DNA of 9,602 nt. Origin: Burkholderiales bacterium (GTDB lineage: Bacteria; Pseudomonadota; Gammaproteobacteria; Burkholderiales; Casimicrobiaceae). The first letter of the stretch is position 1; each line of letters opens with the position of its first letter. Position numbers and translations under genes: made by a program. This document shows, piece after piece, positions 1 to 5,654 of the stretch. The notes under the pieces were generated by a model. That model was not told where the DNA came from. It worked only from the letters and a program-made list of their open reading frames with translations, and searched no databases. The stretch is taken from contig JANXNO010000151.1 of assembly GCA_025354075.1 (NCBI GenBank), positions 1 through 9,602 on the forward strand, written 5' to 3'.

Positions 1-2
1 CG

Positions 3-371
3 GCCACGACCTCGTCGAAATCGAGCAAAGCTAACTGGCAAGCGTGGCATCCCGCGGCTGTCGCCAAGCTAAACGCTGATGGCAAACCGGTGTTCGTCGA
101 CTTCACTGCCGCGTGGTGTGTGAGCTGTCAGGCGAACAAGCGGTTAGTGCTCACTCGCGCTGAAATCGAGAACCTGTTTGAGCAAAAGCAGGTGACGCTG
201 ATGCGCGCCGACTGGACCAACCGCGACGAACGCATCACGCAGGCGCTGGCTGCGATGAACCGCTCCGGTGTGCCGGTGTACGTGTTGCATGCACCCGGCA
301 AAGCGCCGCAACTGTTGCCGGAACTGCTGACTACGGGTATCGTCAAAGAGGCGCTAGTTGCCTTACCGTGA
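3..371 (+). CDS. DsbD-type thiol:disulfide interchange protein, C-terminal domain (5' partial)
   Basis: The frame is open from the first complete codon (position 3) to the TGA at 369-371, so this is the last 122 residues of a longer protein. It reads as a thioredoxin fold of the DsbD gamma-domain type. A W-x-x-W-H lead-in is followed by the strand PVFVDFTAAW and a redox-active CVSC (C39 and C42 of the visible part). Further on comes the cis-proline loop SGVP (89-91). In DsbD this periplasmic domain takes electrons from the membrane domain and passes them to periplasmic acceptors such as DsbC or cytochrome c maturation factors. Next to sox genes it could help keep SoxY or c-type cytochrome apoproteins reduced; that role is inference. 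The GTG at 90 is internal and is not the start. A stand-alone membrane-anchored thioredoxin is less likely but cannot be excluded without the upstream sequence. Confidence 0.85.
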   Translation, partial: ATTSSKSSKANWQAWHPAAVAKLNADGKPVFVDFTAAWCVSCQANKRLVLTRAEIENLFEQKQVTLMRADWTNRDERITQALAAMNRSGVPVYVLHAPGKAPQLLPELLTTGIVKEALVALP

Positions 372-386
372 CTAGTCATTGTTTTC

Positions 387-452
387 TGTAGGAGCGGCTT
401 GCCGCGACCCTATCGTGACGCGCCCACAAGGTCGCGGCAAGCCGCTCCTACA
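387..452. repeat. REP-type palindromic pair (REPIN-like), perfect copy
   Basis: Two 23-base arms (387-409 and 430-452) are perfect reverse complements around a 20-base spacer. Each arm starts with GTAGGAGCGG and contains its own small hairpin GCGGC-TT-GCCGC. This is the layout of REP doublets whose arms begin with a GTAG tetranucleotide, as described for Pseudomonas and other bacteria with REP-associated tyrosine transposases. It sits between the dsbD-like gene and the redoxin gene and ends 28 bases before the redoxin ribosome binding site. A diverged second copy lies at 1392-1457. No transposase is seen in the window. Confidence 0.9.
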
Positions 453-489
453 AGTTGCGCCATCCTTCAATTTCCACCCAAGGAGTCCC

Positions 490-1089
490 GTGATCCGCAC
501 CTTCGCCATTCTCCTCGTTACCACTGCCATGGCGGCTGCCCACGCAGTCACCGTCGGGCAAGCGGCGCCTGATTTTTCGCTGACTGATGTCAACGGCAAG
601 ACCGTGAAACTGTCCGATTTCAAGGGCAAAAACGTGGTGCTGGAGTGGACTAACCCCGGCTGCCCGTTTGTCGTCAAGCATTACGGCTCGAACAACATGC
701 AGTCGTTGCAGAAAGACGCGACGGCCAAAGGCGTGGTCTGGCTCTCGATCAACAGCACCGAGAAAAATCACTCGGATTACCTAGCGCCAGCCAAGCTCAA
801 CACCAAGATGTATGGCGAGTGGAAGGGCGCAGCAAGTTACTTGTTGATGGATGAGAGCGGCAAGACCGGACAAGCGTACGCCGCTAAAACCACGCCGCAC
901 ATGTACGTGATCGACCCCAGTGGCAAGCTGGTCTACGCGGGAGGTATCGACGACAAACGTAGTGCCAATCCGGCTGACGTGAAAACCGCGAAAAACTTCG
1001 TCCGGGCCGCACTGGATGAGACGCTCGCAGGCAAGCCGGTGACCGTTGCGACGGCGCAGCCCTATGGTTGCAGCGTCAAGTATCAGTAA
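490..1089 (+). CDS. Secreted redoxin (AhpC/TSA-like thioredoxin-fold protein)
   Basis: A 199-residue protein with an N-terminal Sec signal peptide (IRTFAILLVTTAMAAAHA, cleavage probably after residue 19) and one redoxin domain. The start is the GTG at 490, preceded by AAGGAG at 480-485. Longer frames reaching back to 379 would translate the REP pair and are unlikely. The domain begins VGQAAPDFSL and carries the active-site segment NPGCPFV with a single cysteine, C58; the second cysteine of a CxxC is replaced by Val. A second cysteine, C194, sits in the C-terminal YGCSVKY tail. From memory both segments recur in this peroxiredoxin-like group. A thiol peroxidase-like or disulfide-relay role in the periplasm is likely, with C194 as a candidate resolving cysteine. 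Its place next to a DsbD domain and before sox genes suggests a SoxW-like supporting role, which is inference. A terminator follows directly. Confidence 0.85.
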   Translation: MIRTFAILLVTTAMAAAHAVTVGQAAPDFSLTDVNGKTVKLSDFKGKNVVLEWTNPGCPFVVKHYGSNNMQSLQKDATAKGVVWLSINSTEKNHSDYLAPAKLNTKMYGEWKGAASYLLMDESGKTGQAYAAKTTPHMYVIDPSGKLVYAGGIDDKRSANPADVKTAKNFVRAALDETLAGKPVTVATAQPYGCSVKYQ

Positions 1090-1111
1090 CAGCTTTTAAC
1101 GATATTGCCCT

Positions 1112-1140
1112 GAAAGCCCCGGTTCTCTGGGGCTTTTTCT
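1112..1140 (+). terminator. Rho-independent terminator after the redoxin gene
   Basis: AAAGCCCC (1113-1120) pairs perfectly with GGGGCTTT (1129-1136) around an 8-base loop, and the stem runs into TTCT to give a five-T tract (1134-1138). It starts 23 bases after the redoxin stop codon. It separates the redox genes from the regulator-sox unit, so the latter needs its own promoter. Confidence 0.9.
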
Positions 1141-1391
1141 ATTGTGGGCTTTATGTCGATAAATGTGGTTTTCACACGCTGTGCCCAATTGGCATGGGCC
1201 TTTCAGCGAAAAGCTGGATGTGACAATCAGATACCATTCACACATCTTGGCGTCAGTCTCGTCACAGGCGGGAATCCAGAAAGCTCGCAATCGCAATCGC
1301 GCGAATAAACATTCCTTTTGGCGGCGACCTAGCTACCCGGCTGCGCCGAGCACGACGGCGGGATTGAAGCGTTTATTAGGTGTGATGCCAT
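1141..1391. other. Intergenic stretch without a recognised gene
   Basis: I see no credible coding sequence here. Short open frames lack ribosome binding sites and resemble nothing known to me. The segment around 1259-1276 (a TCAC spacer leading to GGCGGGAATCCAG) looks like half of the dispersed repeat found more complete at 7209-7235, so it is probably a decayed copy. The rest (1141-1255, somewhat AT-richer) shows no firm regulatory motif. Confidence 0.4.
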
Positions 1392-1457
1392 TGTAGGAGC
1401 GGCTTGCCGCGACCTGTATGCTGACCTTAACCCCTGTCGCGACAAGTCGCTCCTACA
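1392..1457. repeat. REP-type palindromic pair (REPIN-like), diverged copy
   Basis: The left arm (1392-1413) is identical to the arm of the copy at 387-452. The right arm (1436-1457) differs from its perfect complement at two positions. Both changes lie in the small internal hairpin, which becomes GCGAC-AA-GTCGC, so base pairing within the arm is kept while pairing between arms is weakened. It lies 31 bases before the presumed arsR promoter. Confidence 0.85.
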
Positions 1458-1488
1458 AAATGCCAACGCCACCCAACGGGAAAACCCC

Positions 1489-1518
1489 TATTTGCAAATA
1501 TGCGTGTACGCGCATAAT
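1489..1518 (+). promoter_or_regulatory. Predicted promoter and operator of the arsR-soxC operon
   Basis: A perfect 12-base palindrome TATTTGCAAATA (1489-1500) overlaps by two bases an 18-base imperfect palindrome TATGCGTGTACGCGCATA (1499-1516; 8 of 9 pairs match). A -10-like CATAAT (1513-1518) sits at the right edge, with TTTGCA or TTGCAA (from 1491 or 1492) as a -35 candidate 15-16 bases upstream. Transcription would start near 1525, giving a short leader. Palindromes lying on the promoter are what an autoregulated ArsR-type repressor would use. The palindromes are directly seen; the promoter and operator roles are inference. Confidence 0.5.
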
Positions 1519-1542
1519 CGCAAAAAAGGAGGCGCTTGCACC

Positions 1543-1932
1543 ATGCAAGAACTTGAACCCGTTTTCGACAAAGTCGCACGCTATTTTTCGTTGCTCTCGG
1601 ACGCATCGCGCCTGAAAGTCATCCACGCCGTATGCAGTACCGAGCAGAGCGTGACCGACGTAATGACTGCGACCGGTTTGTCACAGAGCGCTGTCTCGCG
1701 CCACCTAACCAATTTGCATCTGTCGGGCGTCGCGTCGCGGCGCAAGGCGGGCGCGCAGGCGTTGTACGTGATCAGCGACGCCACGCTCACCGAAATTTGC
1801 CGCACCGCTTGCGTCAGCCTGATGGCGCGCGAGAGCGACGAGCTAACGGTTGCCAGCGCGTTGCGTGAAAGTGCTGCGCAGTTCATGGCGCGAACGGAAT
1901 CGTCGGCACCTACTCAAGCTGCGCAGCGATGA
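1543..1932 (+). CDS. soxR: ArsR/SmtB-family transcriptional regulator, likely sox repressor
   Basis: A 129-residue winged-helix protein. The ATG at 1543 is chosen because AGGAGG lies at 1527-1532. Helices run from LLSDASRLKVI (about 17-27), a dimer/DNA-binding family hallmark, through SVTDVMTATG (36-45) to the recognition helix SQSAVSRHLTNL (47-58). The wing is RRKAGAQALYVI (66-77). ArsR proteins bind palindromic operators as dimers and leave DNA when metals or thiols react. Cysteines are C31, C86 and C90; no arsenite-type ELCVCDL motif is present. Sulfur-responsive relatives (SqrR, BigR, SoxR of sox operons) sense persulfides through two cysteines, and C31 with C86 or C90 could play that part, though their positions do not clearly match those families. 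Its stop overlaps the soxC start (ATGA), so it is co-transcribed with soxC. The symbol follows context and is less certain than the family. Confidence 0.85.
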   Translation: MQELEPVFDKVARYFSLLSDASRLKVIHAVCSTEQSVTDVMTATGLSQSAVSRHLTNLHLSGVASRRKAGAQALYVISDATLTEICRTACVSLMARESDELTVASALRESAAQFMARTESSAPTQAAQR

Positions 1933-3305
1933 GCACCGAATTCACGTTCGCGCGCGACATGTCGCGCCTTGGTCGCCTGCAGAGAGCACCGGAATTTTTC
2001 CTGACGCGTGACGCGCTGACGCTGCCGCGCGATGACCGGCGTTCGTTCTTGCGCAAGGCGTTTTTAGCTGCGAGCGCGGCAACGATTGCGGGCACATCAG
2101 CTCGCGCCTTCGCCGCCAACGAAACGGCAAACGAAACAGCAGGCGACCCCGCGATCCTGAATCTGCTCGCACACAGCAAAGGCCTCGGCCAGCCCGTCGC
2201 CGCACGCCCGTACGGTCTGCCTTCAAAGTATGAAGAAAACCTGCAACGTCGCGAGAGCCCCGGCCTCACGCGCGTCGGCGCCGCGAGCGTGAGCTTCGCG
2301 CCGCTGCAAGGGTTCTTCGGCATCATCACGCCGAGTGGGCTGCACTTCGAACGGCATCATCAGGGCTGGTGGGACATTGACCCATCACAACACCGCTTCA
2401 TGATCAACGGGCTGGTGGCGAACCCTAAGGTCTACACGATGGACGACCTCCTGCGCATGCCAAGCGTTTCGCGCATGCACTTCCTTGAGTGCGGCGCGAA
2501 CACCGGCATGGAATGGGGCAACGTCGCGGTGCCGACCGTGCAGTACACGCACGGCATGCTCTCGTGCTGCGAGTTCACCGGCGTGCCGCTGAAATGGCTG
2601 CTCGACGACTGCGGTATCGATATGAAAAAGGCGAAGTTCATCCTCGCCGAAGGGGCCGATGGCAGCAGCATGACGCGCACCATCAATCTGGCTAACGCGC
2701 TCGACGATGTGGTGGTTGCGTACGGCATGAATGGCGAAATGCTGCGGCCCGAAAACGGCTATCCGCTACGCCTCGTGGTGCCGGGTGTGCAGGGCGTGTC
2801 GTGGGTGAAATATCTGCGTCGCATCGAAGTCGGCGATATGCCGTATGCGACCAAAGACGAGACGCTGCACTATGTCGACCTGATGCCCGACGGCCAGCAC
2901 CGGCAGTACTCGAGCATTCAGGAAGTCAAAAGCGTGATCACGTCTCCGTCCGGCGGACAGGTGCTTCTCGACAAGGGCTTTTTCAACGTCACCGGTATCG
3001 CCTGGAGCGGTCGCGGCAAAATTCGCAAGGTGGATGTATCGGTCGACGGCGGCAAAAGCTGGAAAGTCGCACGTCTCGAAACGCCGATCCTCGACAAATG
3101 CCTCACCCGCTTCAACATCGACTGGACCTGGGACGGTGGTGACGCGATCCTGATGTCACGCGCCACGGATTCGACCGGGCAGGTGCAGGCAACGATTACC
3201 GAGATGCGCAAGGTGCGCGGCAGCAAATCGATCTATCACAACAACGCGATTCAGAGCTGGCTCGTCTCGGCAAACGGGGAGGTAAGCAATGTTCAAGTCG
3301 GTTGA
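1929..3305 (+). CDS. soxC: SoxC, molybdenum-cofactor subunit of sulfane dehydrogenase SoxCD
   Basis: This 458-residue protein of the sulfite-oxidase fold is exported by the Tat system. RR at 37-38 within DDRRSFLRKAF is followed by the hydrophobic LAASAATIAG and an ARAFA cleavage region near 62. The molybdenum-binding cysteine is C188 in FLECGANTGMEWGN, the family signature. The C-terminal third (VDVSVDGGKSW) is the dimerisation domain of the sulfite oxidase family. With the cytochrome SoxD it oxidises the sulfane sulfur carried by SoxY, a six-electron step. The ATG at 1929 overlaps the regulator stop, implying translational coupling. It gives a long stretch of 36 residues before the twin arginines, so the in-frame ATG at 1959 (residue 11) is an alternative. 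The 3' end overlaps soxD by 17 bases. Length and ending (GEVSNVQVG) fit a complete gene. Confidence 0.96.
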   Translation: MSTEFTFARDMSRLGRLQRAPEFFLTRDALTLPRDDRRSFLRKAFLAASAATIAGTSARAFAANETANETAGDPAILNLLAHSKGLGQPVAARPYGLPSKYEENLQRRESPGLTRVGAASVSFAPLQGFFGIITPSGLHFERHHQGWWDIDPSQHRFMINGLVANPKVYTMDDLLRMPSVSRMHFLECGANTGMEWGNVAVPTVQYTHGMLSCCEFTGVPLKWLLDDCGIDMKKAKFILAEGADGSSMTRTINLANALDDVVVAYGMNGEMLRPENGYPLRLVVPGVQGVSWVKYLRRIEVGDMPYATKDETLHYVDLMPDGQHRQYSSIQEVKSVITSPSGGQVLLDKGFFNVTGIAWSGRGKIRKVDVSVDGGKSWKVARLETPILDKCLTRFNIDWTWDGGDAILMSRATDSTGQVQATITEMRKVRGSKSIYHNNAIQSWLVSANGEVSNVQVG

Positions 3306-4593
3306 TGTATTCGCAACGCTCCGACCGGTTTTATCCCCTCTCCCCTCGCGGGAGAGGGCTAGGGTGAGGGGGGGCGTCCGCAACGGAATTGGTCGAGTTT
3401 CCTCTTCAATTTCCCCACTCACCCCGACCCTGCCTTGCAGGCCGCGCTCGCGCCTGCATGCGCTCGCCGCTCCGGCGGCGGCTCGCATGCGAGCCGAAAC
3501 CCCGCCTACACCCCGCAAGGGGAGAGGGGGCAGTTGGCTCGTTGCTTCGGCGCTCTTTCTCATCGCGGGGATAGGCTTCGCCGAACCGAATATCAAAAAC
3601 CTCGGCCGCCCCGCCACCCCAGCCGAAATCAAAGCCTGGGACATCGACGTCCGCCCTGATTTTGCAGGCCTTCCCAAAGGTTCCGGCACGGTCGCGCGGG
3701 GTCAGGAAGTGTGGGAATCGAAGTGCGAAAACTGTCACGGCGCGTTTGGTGAATCGAACGAGGTGTTCACGCCCGTCATTGGCCATACGACGAAGGACGA
3801 CATTCGAACCGGTCACGTCGCCGCATTGCGATCCGACACGGTGCCGCAACGCACCACGCTCATGAAGCTCTCCGAGCTCTCCGTGCTGTGGGATTACATC
3901 AACCGCGCGATGCCGTGGAATGCGCCAAAGAGCCTGTCAACGGACGACGTCTACGCGGTGGTGGCGTACGTCCTGAACCTCGGTGGCGTGGTTCCGAACG
4001 ACTACGTGCTCTCCGACAAAAACATGCAAGCCACGCAAAATCAGCTACCCAACCGCAACGGAAAGACCCGAGAACATGGGCTGTGGGAACTCGGTGGCAA
4101 ACCGGACGTTCAGGGTTCCACCTGCATGACCAACTGTGCGCCCAAGGTAACGATCAGCAGCCGCTTGCCAGACTTCGCGCGCAATGCACACGGCGATATT
4201 TCGGCGCAAAATCGCCTGCTCGGTGGCTTGCGCGGTGTGGACACTTTGCGTCCGGCCCCTACTGAATTTGTTCCGTTGGCGGCGCGCGTTTCCAAGGGCG
4301 CCACAGGTTCGACATCCACCGCCACGACGGCGGTAGATCCGGCAAAACTGGCTGCGCAACACGCCTGCCTTACCTGCCACGGGATCGCCAACAAAATAGT
4401 CGGCCCGGCATTGATCGACGTACACAAAAAGTACGCCGCTCAAAAGTCGGATGCGGCAAAGCTCTTGGTGGTTCGCATCAAATCGGGCGGATCAGGCGCA
4501 TGGGGGAGCATCCCGATGCCTGCGCAGGACCATGTGCCGGACGCAGATATTCGGGCGATTGCCGAATGGATTGCTGCCGGAAAGTTTCAGTAA
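3289..4593 (+). CDS. soxD: SoxD, diheme cytochrome c subunit of sulfane dehydrogenase, with repeat-derived presequence
   Basis: SoxD accepts electrons from SoxC and passes them to the respiratory chain in the periplasm. Two heme-binding motifs are visible: CENCH (146-150, axial Met probably M208 in RAMPW) and CLTCH (360-364, axial Met probably M410 in IPMP). A CMTNC pair (279-283) lies between the domains. The signal-peptide core WLVASALFLIAGIGFA is at 83-98, with mature SoxD probably starting near E99. The ATG at 3289 has an excellent GGGGAGG six bases upstream (3276-3282) and overlaps soxC. It places about 80 residues before the hydrophobic core, and residues 16-80 are translated dispersed repeat (3334-3530). 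A second possible start, M67 (ATG 3487), would give a normal 32-residue signal peptide but has only a weak GC-rich upstream motif and lies in a hairpin arm. The frame stays open throughout. Confidence 0.93.
   Translation: MFKSVDVFATLRPVLSPLPSRERARVRGGVRNGIGRVSSSISPLTPTLPCRPRSRLHALAAPAAARMRAETPPTPRKGRGGSWLVASALFLIAGIGFAEPNIKNLGRPATPAEIKAWDIDVRPDFAGLPKGSGTVARGQEVWESKCENCHGAFGESNEVFTPVIGHTTKDDIRTGHVAALRSDTVPQRTTLMKLSELSVLWDYINRAMPWNAPKSLSTDDVYAVVAYVLNLGGVVPNDYVLSDKNMQATQNQLPNRNGKTREHGLWELGGKPDVQGSTCMTNCAPKVTISSRLPDFARNAHGDISAQNRLLGGLRGVDTLRPAPTEFVPLAARVSKGATGSTSTATTAVDPAKLAAQHACLTCHGIANKIVGPALIDVHKKYAAQKSDAAKLLVVRIKSGGSGAWGSIPMPAQDHVPDADIRAIAEWIAAGKFQ
3334..3530. repeat. Paired inverted palindromic repeat inserted in the soxD presequence
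   Basis: The left unit (3334-3374) has the hairpin CCCTCTCCC/GGGAGAGGG (3336-3344 with 3350-3358) followed by AGGGTGAGGGGG. The right unit (3413-3530) is its inverted relative: CTCACCCCGACCCT, then an internal block, then CGCAAGGGGAGAGGGGG. The internal block (3431-3497) is itself a nested hairpin: GCATGCG (3456-3462) pairs with CGCATGC (3484-3490), and GCCGC with GCGGC inside. About 40 bases separate the two units. The left unit is nearly identical to 7264-7302, and the whole layout recurs at 5520-5639. In the soxD frame it encodes residues about 16-80, rich in Arg and Pro. Confidence 0.85.
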
Positions 4594-4601
4594 AGAAGCG
4601 G

Positions 4602-4619
4602 GGTTTCGGGTAAACCGAA
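4602..4619 (+). promoter_or_regulatory. Small hairpin in the soxD-soxY gap
   Basis: GGTTT (4602-4606) can pair with AAACC (4612-4616), or alternatively TTCGG (4605-4609) with CCGAA (4615-4619). No T-tract follows, so it is not a convincing terminator. The 87-base gap also holds a TAAAAT (4642-4647) that could be a -10 box for soxY, but I see no good -35 partner. An internal promoter is possible and unproven. Confidence 0.25.
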
Positions 4620-4680
4620 CTCGCTGGTACGCGTCAAATCCTAAAATGTCATCATTCACACATTATCGGAGGGCCATCAA

Positions 4681-5157
4681 GTGACAACCATCAATCACAA
4701 GCGCCGCGTCGCGCTCAAATCGGGCGGCTCACTCGCCGTCATCACCGCGGCTATCAGCGCGGGCGTTCTGCCCGTCAATGCGTTTGCAGCTGACTGGAAC
4801 AAGGCCGCGTTCGACGCCAAGACCTTAAACGACGTGCTCAAAGCCATGGGCGGCTCGGCCGCTGAAAAGTCCGGCGATATCGTTATCACCGCACCAGACA
4901 TCGCCGAGAACGGTGCCGTGGTGCCAGTCGCCGTCGCCAGCAAAATCCCGAACACGCAGTCCATCTCGATTCTGGTCGAGAAAAACCCGTCGAGTCTGGC
5001 CGCCGAATTCGACATCCTTCCGGGTACCGAAGCCAACGTCGGCACGCGCGTAAAGATGGGCCAAAGCTCCAACGTGCATGCGGTCGTTAAAGCGGGCGGA
5101 AAATATTACGTCGCTACTAAAGAAATTAAAGTCACCCTCGGTGGGTGCGGAGGTTAA
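4681..5157 (+). CDS. soxY: SoxY, covalent sulfur-carrier subunit of SoxYZ
   Basis: SoxY carries the pathway intermediates on a cysteine near its C-terminus. The 158-residue product ends VTLGGCGG, the diagnostic swinging-arm motif, with the sulfur-carrying cysteine at C156. A Tat-type signal is present: RR at 8-9 in HKRRVALKSGG, a hydrophobic stretch SLAVITAAISAGVLP, and a cleavage region VNAFAAD near 36-38. The immunoglobulin-like SoxY domain follows (about 60-152). The GTG start at 4681 has GGAGGG at 4668-4673. soxZ follows after two bases. The last codons of soxY also supply the ribosome binding site of soxZ. SoxYZ is exported as a heterodimer through the SoxY signal, since SoxZ has none. 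Confidence 0.97.
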   Translation: MTTINHKRRVALKSGGSLAVITAAISAGVLPVNAFAADWNKAAFDAKTLNDVLKAMGGSAAEKSGDIVITAPDIAENGAVVPVAVASKIPNTQSISILVEKNPSSLAAEFDILPGTEANVGTRVKMGQSSNVHAVVKAGGKYYVATKEIKVTLGGCGG

Positions 5158-5159
5158 TC

Positions 5160-5474
5160 ATGGCTGATCCAATGCGCATTCGCGCCCAACTTAAAGACGG
5201 CGGCATCACCGAAGTTCGCGTGCTGATGGCACACATCATGGAAACCGGTCAGCGCAAAGACAGCGCTGGCAATGTGATCCCCGCGCATCACATTCAGACC
5301 GTGACCGCGACATGGAATGGCAAGACCGTTTTGTCAGCGCAATTCGGTCCGGCCGTATCGCAGAACCCGGTGATGAATTTCAGCTTCAAGGGCGGCGCTA
5401 AAGGCGACAAAGTTGTGGTTAGCTGGACCGATACCAAGGGCGACAAGCGAAGCGACGAAGCGGTCATTGCATAG
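5160..5474 (+). CDS. soxZ: SoxZ, partner subunit of the SoxYZ carrier
   Basis: This 104-residue protein has the SoxZ immunoglobulin-like fold. It opens ADPMRIRAQLKDGG and contains VLMAHIMETGQRKD and IPAHHIQTV, both typical of the family. It has no signal peptide and no cysteine, as expected for a subunit exported by hitch-hiking on SoxY and serving as its binding platform. The ATG at 5160 is chosen because GGAGG lies at 5149-5153, six bases upstream. An in-frame GTG at 5145 is inside soxY and would add five atypical residues. The stop at 5472-5474 is followed at once by repeat sequence. Confidence 0.97.
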   Translation: MADPMRIRAQLKDGGITEVRVLMAHIMETGQRKDSAGNVIPAHHIQTVTATWNGKTVLSAQFGPAVSQNPVMNFSFKGGAKGDKVVVSWTDTKGDKRSDEAVIA

Positions 5475-5508
5475 TTGGTTTTATCCGTCTCTCGCCGGCA
5501 GGAGGCGG
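5473..5508. repeat. Degenerate repeat copy after soxZ
   Basis: The 14-base string AGTTGGTTTT(A/G)TCC occurs at 5473-5486 and again at 5509-5522, 36 bases apart. Between them CCGTCT (5485-5490) can pair with AGGCGG (5503-5508) with one G-U pair. This looks like a decayed copy of the hairpin unit next to the intact one at 5520-5639. It could weakly affect mRNA 3' of soxZ, but no T-tract supports termination. Confidence 0.5.
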
Positions 5509-5519
5509 AGTTGGTTTTG

Positions 5520-5639
5520 TCCCCTCTCCCCTCGTGGGAGAGGGTCAGGGTGAGGAGGCGTTGGACGTGCAGAATCGTGCGCGATCTTCGAAGCTACCAA
5601 CCCCTCACCCCCGCCCTCTCCCGCAAGGGGAGAGGGGGC
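5520..5639. repeat. Paired inverted palindromic repeat between soxZ and soxA
   Basis: The left unit (5520-5558) has CCCTCTCCC (5522-5530) pairing with GGGAGAGGG (5536-5544), then TCAGGGTGAGG. The right unit (5601-5639) has CCCTCACCCCCG-type sequence followed by the same hairpin in inverted orientation (5614-5622 with 5628-5636). A 42-base spacer lies between. The left and right units can also pair with each other, giving a long hairpin. The right edge is only a few bases before the soxA ribosome binding site (5643-5650). It is the cleanest copy of this element in the window. Confidence 0.88.
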
Positions 5640-5654
5640 TAAAGAGGAAGACTC

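Noticed and set aside
379..489. Upstream extension of the redoxin reading frame
   Set aside because: It would translate the REP pair and precede the signal peptide; AAGGAG at 480-485 clearly points to the GTG at 490.
1219..1242. TGTGA...TCACA inverted pair resembling a CRP site
   Set aside because: The half-sites are 14 bases apart instead of 6, and no promoter is evident nearby.
1163..1615. Short + strand frames (1163-1396 and 1418-1615) around the second REP pair
   Set aside because: They cross the repeat and the promoter palindromes, or overlap the arsR gene, and lack start signals.
1235..4663. 11-base match CATTCACACAT before arsR (1235-1245) and before soxY (4653-4663), as a shared operator
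   Set aside because: Matches of this length are expected by chance in 9.6 kb, the string is not palindromic, and its position relative to the two genes differs.
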